Positions 1 through 10,660 of a DNA stretch of 64,000 bases are shown one piece after another; within the stretch, counting starts at the first letter, position 1; every line of letters begins with the position of its first letter. A program made the translations under genes and the position numbers. A model generated the notes under the pieces. It ran no database searches, was not told the origin of the DNA, and saw only the letters and a list, made by a program, of their open reading frames with translations. The stretch lies in contig CM070640.1 in assembly GCA_036346255.1 (NCBI GenBank), forward strand, positions 37,567,238-37,631,237, in the 5' to 3' direction. Source of the stretch: Ampelocalamus luodianensis. Taxonomy: Eukaryota; Streptophyta; Magnoliopsida; Poales; Poaceae.

Positions 1-366
1 AAGAATTTCAACATGCAATTACTGAATTTTTTCCAAGGCATGTGACAATTTCATAGGTGAATCCAACATAATATAACATAAAGAATCACAGGAGAAATTT
101 TAGTCAAAACGTCTTTATGTCTAACCAATTCCACATGATCATTGTATGCGATTAAATCATCACATGAATCATTTAAAACAAAGAGCAATTCAATTACTTC
201 ACATATGGTGCACTCAAGTTAACAGTAAATCAACAAGTTTATCACATGGTGCACTCAACTTAGCCGGCAAATCAATCAAATTATCACAGATTCATGCAAA
301 TTCTTAATAATATCGATTCTGTAGCTAGGAAATGAATTTCTACCTTCTCAACTAGGTTCATCCACC
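1..366. other. AT-rich stretch without a recognised gene
   Basis: AT-rich sequence with no open frame of interest. The left end of the neighbouring LTR may fall here or further right; I could not find a clear terminal repeat or target duplication. Confidence 0.3.
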
Positions 367-774
367 TCATGTGATGCAATGGTTTCTACTACAACTGATT
401 TTCCTTTGCTCAATGATAGTAGGCATGAAATCATGGTTATTGTTCTTAGATTGAGTGTTCAAATCAGTACCTTTTGTATTACCTTGTAGGCTCGACTCGG
501 ATGATGTAGGCGCTTCCATCTCCTCATCTTCCTTCTCAACCAATGGAGTAGGTGGTGCAATCAACTCATTCTCCTCTTCGGCATGGTTCTCAACTTCCTG
601 CAAGTCATTAGTCACAGAAAAAGACACAAACATAGGTTTGTTCTGATGTTTCCTATCATCATGTATTCTTAATTTCTCATCAATCTGACTTTCAACCTTA
701 CAGGCAAGTATAAACAAATGAGAGAGAGAATGCGCACCTGAGTGTATGCATTCGGACGGTGCGGTTGCATACAC
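367..774 (-). CDS. Unrecognised 135-codon open frame, possible transposon remnant
   Basis: An open frame with a hydrophilic, acidic, Glu-rich middle (residues about 65-95) and a Lys/His-rich stretch before it. It starts in the GC-rich LTR-like sequence and ends in AT-rich DNA. I do not recognise a domain. The charged composition resembles linker parts of retrotransposon gag or transposase proteins, but nothing confirms this. It has no supporting promoter or intron signals. It could be a chance frame. Confidence 0.15.
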   Translation of the reverse strand: MYATAPSECIHSGAHSLSHLFILACKVESQIDEKLRIHDDRKHQNKPMFVSFSVTNDLQEVENHAEEENELIAPPTPLVEKEDEEMEAPTSSESSLQGNTKGTDLNTQSKNNNHDFMPTIIEQRKISCSRNHCIT

Positions 775-3203
775 GATCTTGGCCGTTGATCAAAAGATCG
801 ACGGTCGAGAACAATCAAGGCATCCGGACGGTCCGAACGCACACAAAGATCTGGGCCACAGATCTAAAAATGAACGGTAGATATTGATCGCAGTTCAAAG
901 GGAGATGCTGACACGTGGGACCGCGTGTCAGTGACTTCAGTCACCCACGCTACCGGTTTAACCCACGTGCACAGCATGCACCGCCCACTTGTCGATCGAG
1001 TGGCGGTTAAGACCAAATTAATGCCATTAATGATTAACCTTAAATAAACACTAATGATCACTGAAATTTGATTTTAACCCCTGGGCCACAAGTCGTGACC
1101 GCAGGTAATTTCGATGAGGATTAAATGCCGACACATTAATTAACCAATGATTAACATTAATGATGTCGAACGATGCGATTGAACCAGAGAGCGATTTAAG
1201 GATATTGGGCCCATCGTCGCTGGCTCAACGACAATGATTAAGACATAATTAATAACTAATGATTAGCAATTAATGTGTCTTAATCAAATGACAAAACGGA
1301 GCTCGTGGCTACAAAACCCGAGCGATTTCACGGCGAATCGCGGCGACAACGCCGCGACAGCGAGAACAAGAGCCAAAATGGATTCGCAATAGCACTACGA
1401 ATCTAATGGTAGCATTCTCGTCGGCGGTGAGGGACTAGAACGCCGGCTAGCCGGAAAATGAAAGAGGGAGCTATACTGCTAAACACGAAAATAGCGAAAA
1501 GCTCAGCTGCAGACCAAGGATGCGGGTGCCAAAGCTTCTAAGGACTAATAAGAAGCTACCTTAGTGACAAGAAGCTTCAAAGATGGCCGGAGATGCTTGA
1601 TCACGGTGGCTTCACGGACTGGAGAAGAAAACCCGAGATAGATACCTGAGCCAAATGAGTGATTCTAAAGCATCAAAATAGCTTCATAATGATCCACAGA
1701 AGCTACATGAGCAAGTAATTAGAAAATGGAGCACTCACCTGAGCTGAGGAAGAAGATGACCAATTTCGGCCGAATTTGAACAAACCTCAAATTGGACAAT
1801 TCCTGAGAATCAAATCCAAAATTAAGTGAGGGGAAATGTTCAAGGGAGTAAATAGATAAGGTTAGGGCAAAGAAACGTGAAGGAGGACCACTGGAACACC
1901 AAGAACACCAATGGAGCTCCACAGGTCAACAATGGCGATTTGCCATTTTTGAGGTGTTAAGCTCCAATACGGTGAATGAAGCTTGATGGTGGTCTAAACA
2001 AATACCAGGAAGCATTGAGAGTGCTTATAAAGCCATGAAAGCATTAGGGTTTGCACCACACACCTTTCGGGCGGCAAAACACAAAGCACAATGCGCGGCC
2101 AACAAGGAAAAGAGGTGAAGACGTGCATTAGGGCATGGCCTGGCTCAGTGTACCTCCCATACCCCTAAACGTCGGCTAGGGTGGCTTTAGGGAGCAAGAA
2201 ATGACCCTGCCATTACTCCCCCTACAGTGCTCGCACGGCCGGAGGTAGAAGACGACCCGCGAAAAGGCTCGGTGATTCACAGCCGTTAGATGAGACACGG
2301 ACGGCTGAGATAGTGCCACGCCTACGGGCTTTAAAACACAACGGAGAGGTTCCGAGCCCTAGGATTAGAAACGAACGGCTCAGATAGCCCCACGTCGCAA
2401 ACTCAATTTACAACGGAGGAACACGCGGGCGTTGGATCTTAATCCAACGGCTCTGATTCAAGAATGCAACCGGAGGGTCCGAAGGTTTCGGCGCATCTCG
2501 ACGGTTGGATGGAGATCCAACGGTCGACACTCAAACTTGCAACCGGAAGGTCCGAAGTCTTACACGCGCGCGGGCCGTGCGATTTAGATCCAAAGGCTGA
2601 GATCGATCGCGGGATTTTCAAACGGGCGCGGTGCGGTTAGTTGACTGGACCAAGTCACTTGGCTCGAGCCCGAGTCTGACTCGAACCCAAGTAACAGTAA
2701 AACCAAGTTTGACTTTGAAATAAGAACATAGACTTTGAATGATTTATTTGAGGTAGCAAATTAACTCCAAAAATTATGAAATTTTTACAGGAGCTTGCTA
2801 ACTCAGATATTAACCTTGTATAAAATTTTCAGAGGTTTTTATGCTGCGAATAAATCTCCAAAAATTCTGCAAGGCTCTGTTTTAATGTTTGACTGAGAGT
2901 CAAACAGGTTTGACTGCCTCTAAAAATATTCAAACAATTTCTAAAAATTGTGAAATTTTTCAGAGGGGTCACATACCATCACAGAGACTTAGGAAAAATA
3001 TTTCCAGAGGATGATCATAAGATTTGACAAGATTGTTTTTGGAATAACAAGATTTGGATCAACTAGACTTGTGACAATGTATTTCCATAATCCCTTGTAC
3101 AAGAATTGTTTGGCACAACAGGAAATACATGATGTAAGAAAAAGTTTTAATTCCTACTGATTTTCTTACATTTGAAACACAAGCCCAAGATTGGGATGTT
3201 ACA
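775..3203 (-). repeat. 3' LTR of a Ty3/gypsy chromovirus (left limit uncertain)
   Basis: On the minus strand the LTR opens with TGTAACATCCCAA at 3203, directly after a purine tract (3207-3217 on the complementary strand) that follows the integrase frame. This is the expected order integrase, polypurine tract, 3' LTR. The sequence running left is about 2.4 kb of mixed AT-rich and GC-rich DNA without genes, fitting the long LTRs of Tekay/RIRE3-type grass chromoviruses. The inner end is well placed. The outer end is not: no matching CA terminus or second LTR is visible, because the 5' half of the element is missing. Confidence 0.55.
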
Positions 3204-3243
3204 AAACCTCCCCCCTTACAAGAATCTCGCCCCGAGATTCTGT

Positions 3244-4552
3244 TTACTCGGAGAAGAAGGATGGGTAATCTGCACGAAGACGATCCTCGCGCTCCCAAGT
3301 TGCCTCATCTTCAGAATGGTTTGACCACTGAACCTTAAGGAACTTGATGACACGGTTCCTTGTCCTTCGTTCAGATTCTTCGAGAATACGAACAGGATGC
3401 TCATGATAGGTCAAATTTTCTTGCACATCGAGATTTTCCAACGGAGTTTCCTCAACTGGAACACGGAGGCACTTCTTCAAGTGTGACACATGGAACACGT
3501 CGTGCACACCCTCAAGTGAAGCTGGCAACTCCAATCTGTATGCAACGGCTCCAATCCTCTCGATGATGCGATAAGGCCCCACATATCGAGGAGCTAACTT
3601 GCCCTTGAAGCCAAAACGCTGATGGCCCTTCAAGGGTGAGACCTTGAGATACACAAAGTCATTGGGCTCAAAGCTCAACTCCCGACGACGACGATCCGCA
3701 TAGCTCTTTTGCTCGGATCGCCACGCGCAGATGCTCACGAATCACCGAACTCGACTTTCGCCTCATTGATGGAATCGCCCAAGAATCGACGCCACCGCTT
3801 CCACCAGTTCGAGAGGGTTCTACATCGCCTCCCATACAAAGCTTCAACGCGGTGCCATGCCAAGACTAGCTTGAAATCGTTGTTGTAGGAGAACTCTGCA
3901 AACGGCAAGCACTTCTCCCACTTCTTTCCATAGGAAAGAACACAGGCACGGAGCATATCTTCCAACACTTGGTTGACTCTCTCCGTCTGACCATCAGTTT
4001 GAGGATGATAAGCTGAACTGAAAGAAAGACGTGTACCCATCGCCTTTTGCAGATTATGCCAAAAGCGAGAGGTGAAAAGAGAACCACGATCTAACACAAT
4101 CGTTCGTGGCACACCATGCAAACATACAATGCGAGACACATAGAGATCCGCCAGCTGACTAACACTGAGATTGGTACGCACTGGCAGAAAATGTGCCACC
4201 TTTGTCAATCGATCAATGACAACCCAGATAGCATCCTTCCCGTAAGAAGTGCAGGCGCATCGGTGATGAAATCCATACCAACGGAATCCCACTTCCATTC
4301 TGGTACTGGCAAAGGCTGAAGAAGGCCTGCTGGGCGCTGATGTTTAGCCTTGACACGACAACATACGTCGCACTCGGCCACGAACCTAGCAATCTCGCGC
4401 TTCATGCGAGTCCACCAGAATCTCTGTCGAAGATCTTGATACATCTTGGTAGCTCCAGGATGGATAGACAAAGGGGAGTCATGGGCCTCGCAGAGAATCA
4501 AATCCCTCAATTCCATGACTTTCGGAACCACCAAGCGCTGTCCAAACCACAC
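3244..4552 (-). pseudogene. gypsy integrase with GPY motif and chromodomain, frameshifted
   Basis: Minus-strand frames carry the H2C2 zinc-binding region (HPGATKMYQDL, then ECDVCCRVKAKHQRP, near 4360-4440), then the catalytic core (VIDRLTKVAHFLPV, DRGSLFTSRFW, YHPQTDGQTERVNQ, 3950-4230). The C-terminal part (3244-3738) has the GPY motif (LAPRYVGPYRIIERIG) and a terminal chromodomain (HPVRILEESERRTRN through VQWSNHSEDEATWERED). In chromoviruses the chromodomain steers integration into particular chromatin. Reading changes frame at about 4205-4298 and 3735, so the protein is broken. Identity as chromovirus integrase is secure; the exact clade is an inference. Confidence 0.88.
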
Positions 4553-4784
4553 AACACCGTGCTCATCCTAAGAAAAGCACTTAGCTGACCCATTCTTGAT
4601 GTTCTGCTTGATTTGGATCACACCAACATCTGTCTGCTGGGCAGCCTTGATTTGTTCCACCAAAGTCGGTTGCACAACCAAGGTAGCAAGAGAACCATGC
4701 TCAATCAATCCCAAATTAAGCCGCTGAAATTCTTCGAGAAGGGTAGGTTGTTGCTCTTGAAGTGACAAGGTATTGCAATACACC

Positions 4785-5975
4785 TTATGCATCGAGTGCA
4801 TCCGCAACAACATTAGCCTTACCCGGGTGATACTGAATGCCCACATCATAATCTTTGATCAATTCCAACCATCTCCTCTGCCTGAGGTTCAGATCTGGCT
4901 GGGTGAACAAATATTTCAAGCTCTTGTGAACAGAATACACCTCACAGCGGTTACCAATGAGGTAATGCCGCCAAATCTTGAGTGCATGAACCACTGCAGC
5001 TAACTCCAAATCATGGGTAGGATAATTGAGTTCATGAGGCCTCAACTGCCTCGATGCATAGGCCACAACCTTGCCTTCTTGCATAAGAACACAACCGAGT
5101 CCCTGCCGAGAGGCATCACAATAAATGTCAAAGCTCTTATGCACACCAGGGAGAACAAGCACCGTGCCGACGTCAATCGCCTTTTGAGTTCTTGAAAACT
5201 CAAATCACAAGCAGATGACCACACGAATTTCTTTTCTTTCTTGAGCAATTCGGTCATGGGCTTAGCAATTTTGGAGAAGTTCTCGATAAAGCGGCGGTAG
5301 TAGCCCGCTAAACCAAGGAAACTCCTCACATCGGTGGATCGACTTGGCTGCCCCAAGATAGAACATCGCCGACCTTGCTAGGATCTATCATGACACCACT
5401 GAAAGAACATGGCCCAAGAATGCCACTTCCTTCAACCGTAACTCGCACTTGCGAACTTGACATACGGTGATGCTCGCGCAGCTTTCCCAATACAATCTGC
5501 AGATGCTCAAGATGCTCTTCATCACTCTTGGAGTAGATAAGAATGTCGCCAATGAAAACCACAACAAACTTATCCAAATACTCCATGAACACCGAGTTCA
5601 TAAGATTCATGAACAAAATCGGAGCATTGGTCAAACCGAAGACATGACGGTGTACTCGTAAAGGCCATAACGAGTAGTGAACGCCGTCTTTGGAATATCT
5701 CACTGATCCGACTTGATGGTACCCCAATCTCAAGTCAATCTTGGAGAACACACAAGCCCTACCAATCGGTCAAAGAGATCATCAATACGAGGCAAAGGAT
5801 ATTTGTTTTTCACCGTCACTTCATTCAATGGACGGTAATCAACACACATCTGCAGGTCTTGTCCTTCTTCTTCACGAAAATAACCGGACAACCCCAAGGA
5901 GATGAGCTAGGACGGATGAAGCCTTTGCTTGAAGCTCACCCAACTGCTTCTTCACTCCTCCAACTCATTAGGAGG
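4785..5975 (-). pseudogene. gypsy reverse transcriptase and RNase H, inactivated
   Basis: RT pieces include the entry block GFIRPSSSPWGCPVIFVKKK (about 5850-5945), FSKIDLRLGYHQV, and the palm motif region (5500-5600). There the expected F-I-D-D reads VVVFIGDILIYSKS, so one catalytic Asp is replaced by Gly. The RNase H (4785-5162) begins DIYCDASRQGLGCVL and runs to HPGKANVVADALDA. In the stretch usually reading TDHKSLKY the Asp is Val (YSVHKSLKY). Frame changes occur between RT blocks near 5330-5360 and 5750. These losses make the enzyme non-functional. Confidence 0.85.
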
Positions 5976-6945
5976 CATTCAAGACGCAGCGCTTTGAAAT
6001 TGGAGCGATGCAGGGCAGAACTCAATCACAAACTCCAAGTCTCGAACTGGAGGCATACCAGGCAAATCTTCAGGGAAGACATCCACAAAGTCACAGACTG
6101 TGGGCACATCCTGAATCTCCATGGCTGGCTTAGCTTCAAGGGCACAAAGGTGTGGCCCCTGCAGCTGCGGTGAAATCCCAACTTGCTCGCCAGAGGGACT
6201 AGTGAGGAAAACCATCTTCCTGGCACAATCGATTTGCCCCAAGTGTTGGGACAACCAATCCATACCAAGAATCACATCCAGACGCGCCGAGTCAAGTAAG
6301 ATGAGATTCGCCAAGAATTCCACTCCTTCAATATTAATGGGAACGCCCCGACATTCTTGATCAGCTCTCATTTCCGCTCCCGGAGAGCGAATAAGCAAGG
6401 GGATCCCCAAAGGAACAAAGTGAAGGTCACAATCAGCAGAAAAGATCTCGAAATAAAGGAATGTGAAGCTCCGAGTCAAACAAGATCGCAGCAGGACGAT
6501 AACTAACAAGGAACGTATCCAACACAACGTCAGTGCCTCTCGAGCCTCCTCACCGAGATGTGGTTGACTCGACCACTCCGACACCACGAGTCTTCGGATC
6601 ACCTTCGGTCGTGTGTGACCATTCCCGCGTCCTCCATTAGGACGAGGGGCTGCTCCACTCCTCTGAGGGCAACTGCTAGCATAGTGGCCCTTCTTGTTGC
6701 AGCGGCAGTAACATCGCACTGGGTTGCGAGCGCAACTCGCCGCCGAAGTCGCAGTGCACGTGGTTGAAACACGGCCTGCGGGGGACGAGCAACTGGCGCC
6801 GACGGCCTCGGCGGTGGTGAAGCCAAAGCATGAGCCCCTGGTGTGGGCCCAACACGGGGACGAGCGAGGCCGGCCTGTGCAGACCGATGGGCCTCCCACT
6901 TGCGCTTGCGGGACTCCGGAGAGGATGGAGCTGTCCTGGATCCGG
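5976..6945 (-). pseudogene. gypsy gag C-terminus and aspartic protease region
   Basis: The zinc knuckle CYCRCNKKGHYASSCPQ (about 6660-6715) is a C-x2-C-x4-H-x4-C gag nucleic-acid-binding motif. It is preceded, in another frame, by a Pro/Ala/Arg-rich linker typical of gag. Downstream is the retropepsin-like part, ending in LDVILGMDWLSQHLGQIDC (about 6215-6285), which is characteristic of plant Ty3/gypsy protease. The N-terminal capsid part is absent. The frame upstream of about 6945 belongs to a different protein family. Confidence 0.75.
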
Positions 6946-7960
6946 TGGCACGCGTCACACAGTACGCGATACGTCGTGTACAACACGGTCGGACCTCGTG
7001 TGTGCGGGCCGATCTCGCCCACCGCCAGTCGCTAGCTCACGTGCGTACCGGACGTAGTGCTTGTTGACACTGTCGCTGTGTGATCCCATGAACATGGCCC
7101 ACCCGAACAGCCACAGCAGGTAGGCCTTGAAGTGCCTCCTAACAATGACATCGCCTGTGTTCTTCGCCATACGCTCGGGCTGTAAGAAGACATGTACACG
7201 CCAGCAAGGTTCACAAATGAATTGATGAGAGAGGACAATAGTTACGAAGACTTACGAGAATTGACAGATCCACCTCGCCGTTGCCCGTGGGGCTCTTGAA
7301 CTCGTGTACTCACCGCCGATGGCAGCACATAGTAGAACCTCGCTAGGAGGTCTGTGCACCACGTGGCCGGGATGTCGTACACTGCCATAGGGAAGCCAGT
7401 GCAGGGCAACCCGGTCAGGAAGGTGACGTTCTGAAGGGTTGGTGCCATCTCCCCGCACAGAAGGTGGAACGTGTGCGTCTCTAGCCTCTAGCGGTCAACC
7501 AGCGTCGTCAGTAAGGCCCGGTCGTATGGAAAACGTCTGGACGGACGACCAAGACCATGGTCCTGATCGTCCTCCCACGTCACCTCCACCATCTTCGCTA
7601 GTGGAAGGAGACCTACCGCTATCAACCTGCGTCGAAATGATTAAGAACAAACGTGAGTACACCCAAAGTAGTCAAACCACGATTAAGTGCATGAAGGTCA
7701 GAACTACACGTACCTCGGAACCTAGTATGGGTGCAGCCTCCATGCCCCGATGGGCGTGCACAGCCGCAACGTGCCAAGCTCAATCGGCGCCTCGCCCTCT
7801 AGGGGGAGGATGTGATGGAGGCGGGGTTCCCAATCTTTCGATGAGATTGATAAATATCGATTTTGGTGGAGGTGACTCTCGCGATCCGACTACAACCGTA
7901 CGACGACGCTTGCGCCTTAGCAATCGTTGAACCAACTCCGCGACGTTATTGACCGTGCTG
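6946..7960 (-). pseudogene. Plant mobile domain (PMD, aminotransferase-like/MAIN-type) gene fragment
   Basis: Several minus-strand frames carry PMD-family motifs in the right order: LQNVTFLTGLPCTGFP (about 7390-7440), RRHFKAYLLWLFGWAMF (about 7090-7140), NKHYVRYAREL, and TVLYTTYRVLCDAC (about 6950-6985). PMD proteins occur as host genes of the MAIN/MAIL1 type and as cargo or coding parts of transposons. Here the frame changes repeatedly and the last motif runs straight into gypsy gag sequence, so it is a broken fragment. A plausible exon (EAAPILGSE, then donor GTACGT at about 7711) lies upstream at 7712-7960. Family assignment is by motif. Confidence 0.6.
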
Positions 7961-9529
7961 GAAACGCGATCAACCTGACCACGAAGGCCTATTCCTGCAT
8001 GCAATCGAAGAACATGCAAGAACAAGATAAAACGCAATCTGAAATTGCAAATATGGATTGAAATATTTATAAATTGGGATTCCGAAAGCTGTCTTGACAG
8101 GTGGTCATCCGACACAACTGAAGAACAGAAGTTTGCACAATGGCTAAACCTTAACTCAACGAAATCCAAGAAAACTAGAGGGGGTGCGGCCTCCTTAAAT
8201 AGGGGATGAGGAGCCACACAACTAATAGAACTAGCGGGGTGGGATTAAACTCGTGGGGTACTGCTCACGTGAACAGTAACCACACCCCCAAGTGGCCCAA
8301 TGGCAGATGGGCCAAGTTCAATATGATTACAAAGCCCAGATTGGCCCAAACAATTGATATGACGTCTTCTTTTGATGATTGTGATCAGTACAGAAGGAAT
8401 TTGAAGATGAGGCCGGATCCGTTGGAAAGAGGACGAAATAAGCTTTCAATCAAGTACTTGTGGACCTTAAACGGACACCGTATGAGAAAGTTATGCCTGT
8501 TTTAAGTTGATGTTTGTCAGCTGATTTTGGAGGCCGAATCGATTCCAAAACAGTCCAGCTCAATCGCTTGCTTCTCTTGGACCAAAAGTGACATGGTGCT
8601 GCACATATATATATTTCATCATTAGGTAGCATCATATAGTTCATATAATATAAAGACACTCCTAAAAACGAGCTCACCTTATAATTTAAGTGAAGCGTAC
8701 GAGCTCTTATACTTAGAACATTAAACATAGCAAATATGGTTGTATCCATAGAGGTCATGTCCTCATCAGGATGGTTCTGAAGCGGCTACGGTGATGCATG
8801 TCAATCACCTGGTCAAGCAATTCGTAGTGGCCTGTGTCCGTCATACCTAAAAATTCAGTGCATACATTGTAAAGACTATGAAACATGTAGCCATACCAAG
8901 TGCAAATAAAAACAATAAACAGAGTTCATAATTTTATCATTCTGCTATACGTAACCTATGTAGCAACTCCAGATTTTCTTTACAATTTTAAAATATGTCA
9001 TGTTATTTTCCTAGTTTAAAATTAATTTTTGACATTAACAATATAATTATCACGCACAAATGGAAAGCGAAATAAAGCTGGGATTATTTTCATTACGCTC
9101 TACCTACCCTACTAAGCTACTCCACATTTTTTTTATATATTTGTAATAGGCGTCTTCCTATTTCTTCAGATTTATCCTAAATCGTTCGAGTGCTACAACA
9201 TTCATAATATGTGCACAACGAACTACACTATACACAGCTCAAATAATATATTATATAATTTGACTACAATTATCTAATCTACTTAATTTTATATCGCTAT
9301 TTTTGTTTGCTAACTGACAAGGTTTTGACATAATGTACAAAGTTGCAAAAAAAATACACCTGCAAGATGGCCGACCACTGATGCTCTGTCAATCTCTCTC
9401 CTTCGCGACGAACTAGCAAAGCTTAGCTATCTTTCTTCTCTCTCTCTCCTCATCTCTTATGTTTTTTTTTTCTTCTGAAATTAAAATAAGTTTTGGACTG
9501 ATTTTTCGAGGTTTTTATTAATGAGATCT
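7961..9529. other. No supported gene; LTR-like then AT-rich sequence
   Basis: 7961-8520 is moderately GC-rich and reads like retrotransposon leader or LTR sequence, but no terminus, primer site or domain is visible. 8520-9529 becomes AT-rich and includes a short AT repeat near 8605. Nothing else stands out. Confidence 0.3.
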
Positions 9530-9573
9530 TGTCGTTAGTTGAACTAACGACAGCTTCCTGTCGACAGGAAGCT
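9530..9573. repeat. Two abutting palindromes upstream of RALF
   Basis: 9530-9552 is a near-perfect 23-base inverted repeat centred in GTTAGTTGAACTAAC (one unpaired central base). 9552-9573 is a perfect 22-base palindrome centred on CTGTCGACAG. They share base 9552. They sit about 430 bp upstream of the RALF start codon. They may be the end of a small transposon, or a structure-forming site; no function can be read. Confidence 0.75.
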
Positions 9574-9854
9574 AGACAGGCGACAGGAGACCTAGTTTTA
9601 TAATTTTTTGGAGTGATTATTTATTTTTTATAATTTTCTTTTAAAGTTATATTATTTTAAAAAATTCTACTAAAGCGACGTCAACAATGCCATTGCCACG
9701 TAGGGCAAAAAAACTCCTTTGACTACACTCCTCTAGCAGCTCATGAGTTGTGTCCAGTTGTTGTGCACCCGCAGAAGAGACACGCACAGAGCCGCGCCGC
9801 ACCGTCTCCCTCCGCGTTTTTAGTCCCACGTCGCCAGTTCGCCACCTTCACACA

Positions 9855-10002
9855 CTTCTCTCTCTCTCTCTCTCCACCCCTCATCACGAGCACAGCACTC
9901 TGCACAGCGAGACAGCTAAGGCATTGCTCTGCTCCCCCACACGCTTTCCCCTCGCCGCCGCCGTCGCTCGCATTTCGTTGAACACCGCCGCCGCCGCGCA
10001 CC
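9855..10002 (+). promoter_or_regulatory. CT-rich 5' leader of the RALF gene
   Basis: A (CT)n tract at 9856-9874 is followed by GC-rich, C-rich sequence up to the ATG context CGCACCATGGCC. CT-rich tracts near transcription starts are common in grass genes. No convincing TATA box at the usual distance was found. The AT-rich stretch at 9600-9660 lies too far upstream for a core promoter unless the leader is long. Confidence 0.4.
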
Positions 10003-10377
10003 ATGGCCGCCGCCAAGAGCGTCGTTCTTCTCGTACTCTTGCTCGCCGTCGCGGCGCTCTCCGCCTCCGCGGCGTCCATCGCCGGCGGGGCCCACCTGCA
10101 GCTCGGTATCCTCTCTGGCGGCGGAGGTGGTGGCCGTGGGGAGTGCCGGGGCACCGTGGGCGAGTGCGACGGCGAGGAGGAGGGGGAGCTGGGGTCGGCG
10201 GCTGCCGACTTGCATCGCCGCGTGCTGTACGGCCGCGGGTACATCAGCTACGGCGCGCTGCGCCGGGACAGCGTCCCCTGCTCCCGCCGCGGCGCCAGCT
10301 ACTACAACTGCCGCCCCGGCGCCCAGGCCAACCCCTACCACCGCGGCTGCTCCCGCATCACCCGCTGCCGCGGCTAA
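10003..10377 (+). CDS. RALF: Rapid alkalinization factor (RALF) peptide precursor
   Basis: A single-exon secreted peptide-hormone precursor of 124 residues. Residues 1-23 form a hydrophobic signal peptide. A Gly-run and acidic propeptide follow (about 36-66). A dibasic RRVL at 72-75 matches the subtilase (S1P) cleavage site of RALF precursors. The mature part holds YISYGAL (80-86), the receptor-binding YISY signature, then four cysteines (93, 103, 116, 122) in CSRRGASYYNC and GCSRITRC contexts. RALFs bind FERONIA-type receptor kinases and LRX proteins and raise extracellular pH. The YISY and CSRRGASYYNC features resemble the Arabidopsis RALF22/23/33 group more than pollen RALF4/19. The propeptide has an extra Cys pair (48, 55). 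The ATG in CACCATGG is the natural start. An LRX gene lies 3 kb downstream on the other strand. Confidence 0.95.
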   Translation: MAAAKSVVLLVLLLAVAALSASAASIAGGAHLQLGILSGGGGGGRGECRGTVGECDGEEEGELGSAAADLHRRVLYGRGYISYGALRRDSVPCSRRGASYYNCRPGAQANPYHRGCSRITRCRG

Positions 10378-10660
10378 GCTCTTGTTGTTGTTGTTCTTCC
10401 TCTACGCCGCCGCCGCCGGATCTGCGGTCGGCCGGAGGCAGGAAAGATCGGATCTTTGCCTAGTGTCGCCGAGTTAAAATAAGCTGTTCTTGTGTTGTTC
10501 TTCAAGTGGTACTACTGCTACTATTTATTAGTTAATTGCTTTGGTTGCTGCTGCTGCTGCTGCTGCTGTTGTATTGGGATCTTTGTGTTTGTAAAGTAAG
10601 AGAGATTTGTGCCCCTTGTGGCTGGCTTTAATATGAAGATATATTCTTATTTTTTGAATC
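10378..10660 (+). other. Probable RALF 3' untranslated region with (CTG)n tract
   Basis: After the stop codon come TTG and CTG trinucleotide runs (10383-10396; 10545-10568) and T/G-rich sequence typical of a plant 3' UTR. A canonical AATAAA is not present; AATATG near 10629 could serve as the near-upstream element. The end is a guess. Confidence 0.4.

Larger units (their letters stand above)
3204..6945 (-). mobile_element. Decayed Ty3/gypsy chromovirus (Tekay/RIRE3-like), 5' truncated
   Basis: Reading leftwards on the minus strand the order is gag zinc knuckle, protease, reverse transcriptase, RNase H, integrase, chromodomain, polypurine tract, LTR. This is the Ty3/gypsy order. The chromodomain at the integrase end marks a chromovirus. 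The coding region is broken by several frameshifts and key residues are altered, so it is not functional. There is no 5' LTR or primer binding site. At about 6945 the element changes abruptly into a plant-mobile-domain fragment. Confidence 0.88.

Noticed and set aside
41..50. TGTGACAATT as the outer end of the gypsy LTR
   Set aside because: It could be an LTR terminus but does not mirror the TGTAACATC start, and no duplication or second LTR supports it.
9741..10463. Other long frames overlapping RALF on both strands
   Set aside because: Ala/Arg/Pro-rich shadows of a GC-rich gene without motifs.
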